Source: Enterovibrio sp051650965
Lineage (GTDB): Bacteria; Pseudomonadota; Gammaproteobacteria; Enterobacterales; Vibrionaceae
Length of the DNA stretch: 27,596 nt
NCBI GenBank assembly: GCA_051650965.1
Contig: JBOFRL010000027.1
Coordinates: 1 to 27,596 of the forward strand
Reading direction: 5' to 3'
The translations under genes were made by a program, and so were the position numbers. The notes below the pieces were generated by a model. The model saw nothing but the letters and a program-made list of their open reading frames with translations, was not told the DNA's origin and searched no databases. Numbering within the stretch: the stretch's first letter is position 1; every line of letters starts with the position of its first letter. Below are positions 7,872 through 15,173 of the stretch, piece after piece.

Positions 7872-8079
7872 TATTACTTCTCCGTTAATTAACCAATCGT
7901 TCACAATTAAATTCAAATCCTTAGCGGCTATGATCCGGCTAAAGCGCCAATCTTTGCGGCGTTATAACGGATCGCATCTTTCGGTCTTCAAGCATAACCC
8001 TTTGATGGTTTTACCTGTTTTCATATAAAAAAGAAAACTATTTTTACCAAAGTAGGTGTGACTGTGCAAACATACGACG

Positions 8080-8559
8080 CTACACCGCAGCTTTTGCGCT
8101 CACAATTTGTTGAATGATCCTATCTTCTAGCTCAAAACGCTGCTCCATCAACTCGCCAATAATCGACAAGTCACGCACAAACTCTTGGCAATTGTCTTCA
8201 TCGACAATCGAATCAACATATTTATCGTTGATTTCTAAAAGCGGATTGGTAGTAGAAACAATGCGATAATAGAGCGCATCGGTAAGGCGCGTCGGCTGAA
8301 TGCCCGCTTCATTCCATTTGTCGAGGATCATATTGTAAATTTTGAAATGGCCAGCCGAGATGTAATCAACCAGCGAAGCAAAAAAATCGCTCAGCTCTTG
8401 CTCACTAGGCAGCGCCCGCTGACGCTTTTTAGATGCATCGGCCATGCTGGTAATTTTTGCATATTCCACGATCAGATCTTGGCGCAACATATGCCAATAG
8501 TTGAGCACGTCGCTATAGTCGTTCCAATGCGGTTTTATAAGCTCTAGTGAGTTGTACAT
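8080..8559 (-). CDS. rsd: Anti-sigma-70 factor Rsd
   Basis: Rsd/AlgQ-family protein that binds the housekeeping sigma factor in stationary phase and thereby favours alternative sigma factors. The 159-residue length matches E. coli Rsd (158). It is all-helical and has the family features: an N-terminal HWNDYSDVLNYWHMLRQDLI, QRALPSEQELSDFFASLVDYISAGHFKIY in the middle, and a C-terminal acidic helix EQRFELEDRII-like segment. An AAGGAC ribosome site precedes the ATG. It diverges from hemE as in enterobacteria and vibrios, where rsd and hemE are also neighbours. No terminator was seen downstream. Confidence 0.92.
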   Translation of the reverse strand: MYNSLELIKPHWNDYSDVLNYWHMLRQDLIVEYAKITSMADASKKRQRALPSEQELSDFFASLVDYISAGHFKIYNMILDKWNEAGIQPTRLTDALYYRIVSTTNPLLEINDKYVDSIVDEDNCQEFVRDLSIIGELMEQRFELEDRIIQQIVSAKAAV

Positions 8560-8882
8560 AGCTAAGTCCTTTTCTCTATTGATAAAATCATCTCATTGTT
8601 AACGCGAACTGTGCACGCTTGAATAAGATTGGCATCCTGCCGTATGCGGGGTCTTGTAGCGCAGTTATCTGCTTTAACCTCGTAAGAGTGCCAAGGCTGG
8701 CGACGAATGGCAACCACTAGCATTCAGTTATGCCGCAAACTTCCGCAACTTATGCGAATGGCATGAAGCGTTACAGCCAAAGATCATGATCCTGCCTGCA
8801 AGATCCAGATGTTTTCCCCAACTTGCGTAAATTTCAGCTACTTCACGTTACCCTTGCACAGTTTGGTGGGCTTTTTTCTCAT
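8560..8882. other. rsd-hemE intergenic region, no gene recognised
   Basis: The spacer from the rsd start to the hemE promoter is 323 bases and is not AT-rich, unusual for a plain promoter region. I found no open frame with a plausible start and ribosome site, and no tRNA or riboswitch core I recognise. nudC, which lies between rsd and hemE in E. coli, is not here. A small RNA or decayed gene is possible. Confidence 0.4.
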
Positions 8883-8911
8883 TTGCCAGTTGATAAGCGC
8901 TCAAGCATAAT
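8883..8911 (+). promoter_or_regulatory. sigma-70 promoter of hemE
   Basis: TTGCCA (8883-8888) and CATAAT (8906-8911) are separated by exactly 17 bases, about 50 bases upstream of the hemE ATG. Confidence 0.72.
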
Positions 8912-8959
8912 GGCCCTTCACATTTTGCGTCCGCACTTTTAACCCTGCAGGAGTTTTCA

Positions 8960-10027
8960 ATGATCCCGTTAAAGAATGATCGCTATCTACGCGCCTTGCT
9001 CAAACAATCTGTTGATCGTACTCCTGTGTGGATGATGCGCCAAGCAGGTCGCTATCTACCTGAATACAAAGAAATTCGCGCTCAAGCGGGCGACTTTATG
9101 ACATTGTGTAAAAACCCACAGCTCGCCTGCGAAGTGACGCTGCAGCCGCTGCGCCGTTTTGATTTAGATGCGGCGATTTTGTTTTCAGATATTTTGACTA
9201 TCCCTGACGCGATGGGACTTGGCCTCACTTTTGCCGCAGACGAAGGCCCGCAATTTGCGCGTCCCATTCAAAGCGCAGCCGATGTTAAACAGCTGCCAAT
9301 CCTTGATCCCGAGCTAGAGCTTGGCTACGTGATGGACGCGGTGCGCACCATTCGCCAAGAGCTCGCAGGTAGCGTGCCGTTGATCGGCTTTTCCGGCAGC
9401 CCATGGACACTGGCGACCTACATGGTAGAAGGTGGCAGCTCAAAAGCGTTCACCAAAATTAAAAAAATGCTCTACAGCGACCCAAATTCGCTGCACCTGC
9501 TGCTTGATAAGCTCGCCGACAATGTCGCCGCTTACCTGAATGCACAGATCAAGGCCGGCGCGCAGGCTGTGATGATTTTTGATACGTGGGGTGGCGTGCT
9601 GACACCGCGCGACTATCAGCAATTCTCTCTGCAATATATGCAAAAAATCGTGGCTAACCTGCTACGCGAACACGACGGCGCGCGCGTTCCGGTGACCCTG
9701 TTTACCAAAAATGGCGGATTGTGGCTTGAGCAGATCGCGGCGACCGGCTGCGATGCGGTGGGCGTGGATTGGACTATCGATATCGCTGACGCCAAACGGC
9801 GCATTGGCGACAAAGTCGCGCTGCAAGGCAATATGGATCCTTCCGTTTTATACGCGCCACCAGCAAGGATCCGCGAAGAGGTTGCCACCATTTTGGCCGG
9901 ATTTGGCCAAGGCAACGGCCACGTGTTCAACTTAGGCCACGGTATTCATCAAGACGTTCCGCCCGAGCATGCCGCGGCCTTTATTCAGGCCGTGCACGAA
10001 CTCTCTGCGTCGTATCATCAAAAATAA
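8960..10027 (+). CDS. hemE: Uroporphyrinogen decarboxylase
   Basis: Decarboxylates the four acetate side chains of uroporphyrinogen III to give coproporphyrinogen III in haem synthesis. The N-terminal signature RTPVWMMRQAGRYLPEYK contains the substrate-binding arginines (27 and 31). Asp77 in ILFSDIL is the conserved catalytic aspartate. The second signature GFSGSPWTLATYMVEG and the C-terminal GNMDP, FNLGHGI and HQDVPPEH are present. Length is 355 residues (E. coli 354). An AGGAG ribosome site lies 7 bases before the ATG. It is transcribed from the promoter at 8883-8911 and ends at a hairpin. Confidence 0.97.
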   Translation: MIPLKNDRYLRALLKQSVDRTPVWMMRQAGRYLPEYKEIRAQAGDFMTLCKNPQLACEVTLQPLRRFDLDAAILFSDILTIPDAMGLGLTFAADEGPQFARPIQSAADVKQLPILDPELELGYVMDAVRTIRQELAGSVPLIGFSGSPWTLATYMVEGGSSKAFTKIKKMLYSDPNSLHLLLDKLADNVAAYLNAQIKAGAQAVMIFDTWGGVLTPRDYQQFSLQYMQKIVANLLREHDGARVPVTLFTKNGGLWLEQIAATGCDAVGVDWTIDIADAKRRIGDKVALQGNMDPSVLYAPPARIREEVATILAGFGQGNGHVFNLGHGIHQDVPPEHAAAFIQAVHELSASYHQK

Positions 10028-10096
10028 TTTCACAACCGGCTTGGCCGCACTTTGCCCATCAGGCAGCTTTGCGCCATAGCCTTTGTGAAACACGCC

Positions 10097-10123
10097 AAGG
10101 TGGCATAAAATGCCACCTTTATT
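10097..10123 (+). terminator. Terminator of hemE
   Basis: AAGGTGGCAT/ATGCCACCTT forms a 10-bp stem with an AAA loop followed by TATT. The T-run is short, so some read-through to the next gene is possible. Confidence 0.7.
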
Positions 10124-10153
10124 GAAAGCACGCCTTTTGGCTAAGTGGCCTTT

Positions 10154-10741
10154 ATGTTACAAAATCCACTGCAACTGCGTTTAGAAAAACTCGAATCTTG
10201 GCAACTGACCACCTTGATGGCCGCTTTAGTTGAGCGCATGTATCCCAATTACGCGCTTTTTTGTCACCAAACGGATTTTGCTCAGCCGCAGCAATTTCGC
10301 AATATTTTGGACTGCGTGTGGGAAATTTTGCTAGTCAAAAACGCACAAGTTGATTTTGATGGTCAGCTGGAAAAACTCGAGCCGCTCATTCCTGACGATA
10401 GCGTGAGCGACCTCTATTTGGTTTACCCTGCGATTGACGCTTGTATCGCGCTGTCGACCTTGCTGCACGCGCTGCTTGATAAAGACGAGCTGCTAGAAGC
10501 GACGCTCAAGATCAGCCAACAATCGATCACCAGCATTGCGCAGCTTGAGCTGGCGCAAAACGGCGTTGCCGTGACGAACGACAATCAAAAGCAGGTTGAG
10601 AGCATTTGCGACGAGTGGGATCTGCAGTGGGAGCTGTTTCGCGCTTTGCGTGAATGTGAAAAGCATGACGCCGAGCTCATTCGCGATATTAAAAATCAGC
10701 TTCGCCAGCAAGGCATTAGCAATCTCGGGCTCTCTTTGTAG
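10154..10741 (+). CDS. yjaG: DUF416 family protein YjaG
   Basis: A 195-residue cytosolic protein of unknown function, closely resembling E. coli YjaG along its length: MLQNPLQLRLEKLESWQ, MYPNYALFCHQTDF, YPAIDACIALSTLLH, and EWDLQWELFR near the end. It is acidic and helical with no signal or membrane segment. The ATG at 10154 reproduces the family N terminus; a GTG three codons upstream is less likely. The ribosome site is weak. In E. coli yjaG is followed by hupA (HU-alpha); here hupA is absent and a RhoGAP-domain gene follows. Confidence 0.92.
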   Translation: MLQNPLQLRLEKLESWQLTTLMAALVERMYPNYALFCHQTDFAQPQQFRNILDCVWEILLVKNAQVDFDGQLEKLEPLIPDDSVSDLYLVYPAIDACIALSTLLHALLDKDELLEATLKISQQSITSIAQLELAQNGVAVTNDNQKQVESICDEWDLQWELFRALRECEKHDAELIRDIKNQLRQQGISNLGLSL

Positions 10742-10801
10742 AGTAGCCGCAGCGCCTTTTACAACCTGTATAGCGCGCAATATCTACAAATGTATTAACC
10801 G

Positions 10802-10826
10802 AAAGGCGCCATCGCTGCGCCTTTTC
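10802..10826 (+). terminator. Terminator of yjaG
   Basis: AAAGGCGC (10802-10809) pairs with GCGCCTTT (10817-10824) around a 7-base loop; the tail is TTTTCTC. It is about 60 bases after the yjaG stop. Confidence 0.72.
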
Positions 10827-10830
10827 TCAC

Positions 10831-10867
10831 GTTACGCACAAATATATTTTCTCTATGTTTGCGTAAC
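10831..10867. repeat. Inverted repeat upstream of the RhoGAP gene
   Basis: GTTACGCA (10831-10838) and TGCGTAAC (10860-10867) are perfect inverted copies with a 21-base AT-rich spacer, directly after the yjaG terminator. It could be an operator for the downstream gene or a relic of an insertion edge. Confidence 0.5.
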
Positions 10868-11113
10868 GATCAAAAAATTAAACATAAATGCGTTAACCGT
10901 TGTACGCTTTATTGTTAGCTGAGAAAAGTTGCGGCTTTTAATAGCACAAATCCTTGTTAAAAAAAGTGTTTTTTAGCAAAACCAAGCACAATCCGGCCTT
11001 ATTAGCATTATCTTTAGCCTTATTCGCAAAACCTCAACACCTCAAAAAAAACCATTTATTAATCTTACAATTATCGATCACGAAAATTATTTTGATAATT
11101 TAAAGGATTAAAA
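10868..11113. other. AT-rich upstream region of the RhoGAP gene
   Basis: Together with the yjaG 3' flank this makes a 372-base gene-free stretch (10742-11113). It is clearly more AT-rich than the flanking housekeeping genes, with long A and T runs, as often seen for horizontally acquired, H-NS-silenced genes. A possible -35/-10 pair is TTACAA and TATTTT 17 bases apart near 11066-11094, weak at the -10. A clear AAAGGA ribosome site lies six bases before the ATG at 11114. Confidence 0.5.
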
Positions 11114-12610
11114 ATGACTACAACTCCTCCAGGTGGTGGCGGTAATAACAAGCCACCAGTGCCTCCACGAAGAGCAAGTCTCGAGAATCTGGTTGACACT
11201 GACGCAGCAGCAAATGCAGATGCGCCAGCCCCAGCCTCACCCACCACACCCACAACGCCCGCAATGCCTATAGCGGGAGCATCCAATTCTGATGAATCGC
11301 CACAAACAGGTGCCGCTGGAGCCGCATCAGCTTCAAATAGTGACGGCGAAGATTATGGAAATGGGCAGGGAACAGTTAGTAGACGGCTACAGAGAAGGGC
11401 GGCTATTAAAAAAAGTCCTCACGTGCCACTAAGAACGCAAGGTGTGAACGAGCTTGCTGATGGTGCTAATACAACAGCCACTGCAGGGCAAGCAGCTACT
11501 CCAGGATCGAGATCTCCTTCCCCAGAAAAACCACCAATTTCACCCAAGCCTAAGCAGGAAGGAACAACTGACAATCAAGCAGGTAGATCGAGATCCCCAT
11601 CTCCACCACCTCGCCCTCCGAAACCACAAGATGTTAGAGCGGCTGCAGGTGGGGCTAGAACACCATCACCAAAGCCACCACAAGATCAAGCAACTGACCA
11701 GCCGCCTCCTGTAGATCGCAGTACAATGCCAAGAAATATGGCTGCTAACCAACAGCAAGTAGCTACGGGTGGTAGTAGAGCACCAACACCACCACCTGTA
11801 AGTACAATACCTAGGCGGCCACCCAGTTCACCTGCTGCTCAAGGTAATAAGCTTGTATTCAGCCAAGTAGATGAAGCAGGGGTTCCTGTTAGTTCGCCCT
11901 ATCCAAAAGCAGAGCGAGGACCAGAGAACCTTGCAGCAATCAATGGGCTTAAAATGCTTTTAGCCATGGTGCAAAGCGATGGTGCAGGGGCAGGGGCAGG
12001 GGCAGGGGCAGGACGTGAGGATTTTCTTTCTCTATGTCTAAAGCAAGACGGAATCTTTCGTCTATCTCCAGACAAAAAAGACTGCGATGCATTTGTTAAT
12101 AAGATCCTAGGAAAAGAAGCACCCAGCTCTCCAAAAACCACAAGCAAATTCAAAGGGTTGTTTGGAAAAACTAAAAAAGCTGATGCAGCGGAAGCTGCAG
12201 GGCTACCAGATGTAACTCCTTTAGCAAACAATCCCATATTATGGGCAGGAGTAGTAAAACAGCTCACAAAAGCAGCTCTTACCGAAAGTGAAAAAACGTG
12301 GTTGCTTGAGCATGCCCAAACATGTCAAAAGGCAGAGGGAACTCCATTAGGCCCCAATTTCCCGACGCCATTAGACTTGTTACCATTATTTCTAAGAGAG
12401 CTGTTTGGGTTCTGTAGCAAGGTTGCAGAAAAGAGTGCAGTAAATAAGATGACTCCCTCAAACCTAGCCGTCTGTATAGCTCCCAATATGAGTCCAGATT
12501 TACTAAATCCTGCTGATTTTATAGCAGCCAACAAGGACATGATGCATTTAGTGATGTTGTATATTGAGAACAAGACCTGCTCTTTAGGTAATAAAGAATT
12601 TCCATCCTAG
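11114..12610 (+). CDS. Eukaryotic-type RhoGAP-domain protein with Pro-rich disordered N terminus, candidate secreted effector
   Basis: A 498-residue protein. Residues 1-270 are rich in Pro, Ser, Ala, Thr and Gln and look disordered. They include SH3-ligand-like KPPVPPRR (13-20) and PPPRPPKP, plus recurring SR/SP motifs at 131-137, 157-164, 180-186 and 220-226. Residues about 271-488 resemble a RhoGAP domain: KQDGIFRLS (310-318) matches the arginine-finger loop, Arg316 being the candidate finger, and the stretch from LPLFLRELF to VAEKSAVNKMTPSNLAVCIAPNM (423-459) matches the helix and conserved Asn of RhoGAPs. A (Gly-Ala)5 linker (290-299) and a Lys-rich insert (337-356) interrupt it. There is no signal peptide or membrane segment. 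RhoGAPs stimulate GTP hydrolysis by Rho, Rac or Cdc42, which bacteria lack, so host-cell action is inferred. The secretion route is unknown. Confidence 0.82.
   Translation: MTTTPPGGGGNNKPPVPPRRASLENLVDTDAAANADAPAPASPTTPTTPAMPIAGASNSDESPQTGAAGAASASNSDGEDYGNGQGTVSRRLQRRAAIKKSPHVPLRTQGVNELADGANTTATAGQAATPGSRSPSPEKPPISPKPKQEGTTDNQAGRSRSPSPPPRPPKPQDVRAAAGGARTPSPKPPQDQATDQPPPVDRSTMPRNMAANQQQVATGGSRAPTPPPVSTIPRRPPSSPAAQGNKLVFSQVDEAGVPVSSPYPKAERGPENLAAINGLKMLLAMVQSDGAGAGAGAGAGREDFLSLCLKQDGIFRLSPDKKDCDAFVNKILGKEAPSSPKTTSKFKGLFGKTKKADAAEAAGLPDVTPLANNPILWAGVVKQLTKAALTESEKTWLLEHAQTCQKAEGTPLGPNFPTPLDLLPLFLRELFGFCSKVAEKSAVNKMTPSNLAVCIAPNMSPDLLNPADFIAANKDMMHLVMLYIENKTCSLGNKEFPS
11981..12013 (+). repeat. In-frame hexanucleotide microsatellite encoding (Gly-Ala)n
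   Basis: Five tandem GGNGCA units (four of them GGGGCA) encode alternating Gly-Ala at residues 290-299 of the RhoGAP protein. The unit is six bases, so copy-number change would alter linker length without shifting the frame. Confidence 0.85.
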
Positions 12611-12634
12611 TCCTAAAAGTTGCCGCGCGCAAAA

Positions 12635-12666
12635 AACAAAAGCCGGACATAATGTCCGGCCTTTTA
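12635..12666. terminator. Terminator ending the alpha operon, probably bidirectional
   Basis: GCCGGAC (12642-12648) pairs with GTCCGGC (12654-12660) with a 5-base loop. On the minus strand it is followed by TTTTGTTTTTT, a strong end for rplQ. On the plus strand CTTTT follows, enough to stop the converging RhoGAP transcript. Confidence 0.88.
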
Positions 12667-12685
12667 ATAGCTTGCACAGTCAAAT

Positions 12686-13066
12686 TTACTCTGACTTTGC
12701 TTCAACCTCAGGGCGGTCAACTAACTCAATATAAGCCATTGGGGCTTTGTCGCCAGTACGCACACCGCATTTTAAAATGCGAGTATAACCACCAGCGCGA
12801 GCAGCAAATCGTGGACCTAATTCATTAAACAATTTCGCTACCACTGCATCGTTGCGAGTGCGAGCGAATGCAAGACGACGGTTAGCAACACTGTCATTCT
12901 TGGCTAAGGTAATCAAAGGCTCAATAACGCGGCGCAGCTCTTTGGCTTTTGGCAAAGTTGTCTTAATAACTTCGTGAGTTACTAAAGAACCTGCCATGTT
13001 GCTAAACATCGCTTTGCGATGGCTACTGTTGCGATTGAGTTGACGACCACTCTTACGATGGCGCAT
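12686..13066 (-). CDS. rplQ: 50S ribosomal protein L17
   Basis: A 126-residue L17 starting MRHRKSGRQLNRNSSHRKAM, with the family core LPKAKELRRVIEPLITLAK and the C-terminal LVDRPE. L17 sits near the exit-tunnel side of the large subunit. It is the last gene of the alpha operon, after rpoA, and is closed by the terminator at 12635-12666. Length agrees with E. coli (127). Confidence 0.97.
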   Translation of the reverse strand: MRHRKSGRQLNRNSSHRKAMFSNMAGSLVTHEVIKTTLPKAKELRRVIEPLITLAKNDSVANRRLAFARTRNDAVVAKLFNELGPRFAARAGGYTRILKCGVRTGDKAPMAYIELVDRPEVEAKSE

Positions 13067-13101
13067 GACCTAATCCTTCTAACTTAATAATCAGAGTCTG
13101 A

Positions 13102-14091
13102 CTAATCTTCAGCGATTGATGCTGGCGGCCAATTCTCTAAGCGCATGCCTAGTGACAGACCACGTGATGCCAACACATCTTTAATTTCTGTTAAAGACTT
13201 CTTACCTAGGTTAGGCGTCTTTAGAAGCTCAACCTCAGTGCGCTGCACCAGATCACCGATGTAGTGAATCGATTCTGCTTTCAAACAATTGGCAGAACGA
13301 ACAGTTAGCTCTAGATCGTCTACAGGACGCAGTAGGATCGGATCGAACTCAGGGCGCTCTTCTTTTTCCTCAGGCACACGCACATCACGCAGATCCACAA
13401 ACGCATCTAGCTGTTCAGCCAAAATTGTTGCAGCTCGACGAATGGCCTCTTCAGGATCAAGAGTGCCGTTGGTTTCCATATCAATGACCAACTTATCAAG
13501 GTCAGTTCGCTGTTCAACACGCGCTGCTTCTACATTGTAGGCAATGCGATCTACTGGGCTGAAAATGGCATCAACAAGTAAACGGCCAATAGGGCGCTCG
13601 TCTTCTTCTGTATGGATACGAGCAGACGCTGGCACATAGCCACGACCACGCTCTACCTTGATCCGCATGTTAATAGATGCATTTGGATCAGTGATATGGC
13701 AGATAACGTGCTCTGGGTTCGCAATCTCGACATCACCGTCATGGTTGATGTCACCTGCAACAACAGGGCCTGCACCAGACTTTTGAAGGGTAAGCAGCAC
13801 TTCATCCTTACCATCAATCTTAACGGCTAACCCTTTAAGATTAAGCAAGATTTCTAAGACGTCTTCTTGTACACCTTCTTTGGTGCTGTACTCATGCAAC
13901 ACGCCATCAATTTCAACTTCAGTCACTGCGCAACCTGGCATTGACGACAGCAGAATGCGACGAAGAGCGTTCCCTAAAGTGTGGCCTAGACCACGCTCTA
14001 GTGGCTCAAGAGTTACTTTTGCATGCGTCGAGCTAATTTGTTCAATATCAACTAAACGCGGCTTAAGAAATTCTGTTACAGAACCCTGCAT
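13102..14091 (-). CDS. rpoA: RNA polymerase alpha subunit
   Basis: 329 residues, identical in length to E. coli. The N-terminal domain, which dimerises and nucleates polymerase assembly, shows EPLERGLGHTLGNALRRILL and the RGRGYVPA loop. After an acidic linker (VPEEKEERPEFDPILLRPVD) the C-terminal domain contains RSANCLKAESI, which includes the arginine that contacts UP elements and activators, and LGKKSLTEIKDVL. It lies 23 bases after rpsD and before rplQ in the alpha operon. Confidence 0.98.
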   Translation of the reverse strand: MQGSVTEFLKPRLVDIEQISSTHAKVTLEPLERGLGHTLGNALRRILLSSMPGCAVTEVEIDGVLHEYSTKEGVQEDVLEILLNLKGLAVKIDGKDEVLLTLQKSGAGPVVAGDINHDGDVEIANPEHVICHITDPNASINMRIKVERGRGYVPASARIHTEEDERPIGRLLVDAIFSPVDRIAYNVEAARVEQRTDLDKLVIDMETNGTLDPEEAIRRAATILAEQLDAFVDLRDVRVPEEKEERPEFDPILLRPVDDLELTVRSANCLKAESIHYIGDLVQRTEVELLKTPNLGKKSLTEIKDVLASRGLSLGMRLENWPPASIAED

Positions 14092-14114
14092 TATGTCCTC
14101 TCTTTTGTTTAGCC

Positions 14115-14735
14115 TTACTTAGAGTAAAGCTCGACGATCAGGTGTTCATTGATGTCAGCAGACAATTCTGAACGCTCTGGTAGGTGCTTGAAAGTACCTT
14201 CCATTTTGTTTTTGTCTACTTCAACCCAAGTTGGCAACTCGCGTTGTGCAGCAACTTCAAGAGCCGCTTTAATACGGTCTTGTTTTTTCGCTTTTTCACG
14301 AATGCTAACAACATCGCTCGCACTTACCTTGAATGAAGGTATGTTAACCACTTTTCCATTGATCAGAACCGCTTTGTGGCTAACAAGCTGACGCGCTTCG
14401 GCACGTGTCGCGCCAAAACCCATGCGGTAAACTACGTTGTCAAGGCGACCTTCCAGCAACTGCAGCAGGTTTTCACCTGTGTTGCCTTTTAAGCGAGCCG
14501 CTTCTTTATAGTAATTACGGAATTGCTTTTCTAATACACCGTAGATACGACGTACTTTTTGCTTCTCACGAAGCTGCACGCCATAATCGGATAAACGGCC
14601 ACGACGTGCGCCATGCACACCCGGGGCATTTTCAAGTTTACACTTGGTATCAATCGCGCGGATACCTGACTTTAAAAACAGGTCAGTACCTTCACGACGG
14701 CTAAGCTTCAGCTTAGGACCCAAATATCTTGCCAT
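14115..14735 (-). CDS. rpsD: 30S ribosomal protein S4
   Basis: A 206-residue S4 (E. coli 206) beginning MARYLGPKLKLSRREGTDLF. An S4 RNA-binding fold is visible at RLDNVVYRMGFGATRAEARQ with HKAVLINGKVVNIPS. S4 nucleates assembly of the 30S body, and in E. coli it also represses alpha-operon translation by binding the mRNA near rpsM. The structured leader at 15561-15643 would be its target here. The long, zinc-free N terminus is the enterobacterial form. Confidence 0.98.
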   Translation of the reverse strand: MARYLGPKLKLSRREGTDLFLKSGIRAIDTKCKLENAPGVHGARRGRLSDYGVQLREKQKVRRIYGVLEKQFRNYYKEAARLKGNTGENLLQLLEGRLDNVVYRMGFGATRAEARQLVSHKAVLINGKVVNIPSFKVSASDVVSIREKAKKQDRIKAALEVAAQRELPTWVEVDKNKMEGTFKHLPERSELSADINEHLIVELYSK

Positions 14736-14765
14736 GATCTTTCTCCAGAATTCTAAGAGACAGCG

Positions 14766-15155
14766 CTATACGCGACGTTTCTTAGGTGGACGACAACCGT
14801 TGTGAGGAATTGGCGTCGCATCAACGATGTTGGTGATACGAAAACCAGCCGCGTTCAAAGCGCGAATCGTAGATTCACGGCCTGGACCCGGACCTTTAAC
14901 CATCACTTCCAGATTCTTAAGGCCATACTCTTTGACCATCTCACCACAACGCTCAGCTGCTACTTGTGCAGCAAACGGCGTGGATTTACGAGAACCACGG
15001 AAACCACTGCCACCAGCAGTCGCCCATGCAAGAGCATTACCTTGGCGGTCGGTAATGGTTACGATTGTGTTGTTGAAAGACGCATGGATATGCGCTACGC
15101 CATCCGCAACTTGCTTACGTACGCGCTTACGGGCGCGATTTGGTTGTTTAGCCAT
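14766..15155 (-). CDS. rpsK: 30S ribosomal protein S11
   Basis: A 129-residue S11 with VHASFNNTIVTITDRQGNAL-like beta-strand core (here AHIHASFNNTIVTITD), the VKGPGPGRESTIRALNAAGF motif region, and C-terminal DATPIPHNGCRPPKKRRV. It binds 16S rRNA at the platform next to S18 and S6. Second gene of the alpha operon, 18 bases after rpsM. Confidence 0.98.
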   Translation of the reverse strand: MAKQPNRARKRVRKQVADGVAHIHASFNNTIVTITDRQGNALAWATAGGSGFRGSRKSTPFAAQVAAERCGEMVKEYGLKNLEVMVKGPGPGRESTIRALNAAGFRITNIVDATPIPHNGCRPPKKRRV

Positions 15156-15173
15156 AGTACTTCACCTACCCGA

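Noticed and set aside
8560..8959. Riboswitch upstream of hemE
   Set aside because: No conserved core of a known class could be recognised, and hemE has an ordinary promoter close to its start.
11981..12013. Phase-variation switch in the hexanucleotide repeat
   Set aside because: The unit is a multiple of three, so slippage cannot switch the frame on or off.
11114..12610. Reading the effector candidate as a YopE/ExoS/SptP-type bacterial GAP
   Set aside because: Those have a different compact helical domain; the NKMTPSNLAVCIAPN stretch is specific to eukaryotic RhoGAPs.
12641..12660. Palindrome considered as an attachment or recombination site for the RhoGAP insert
   Set aside because: GC-rich stem with a T-run on the minus strand directly after rplQ is fully explained as a terminator.
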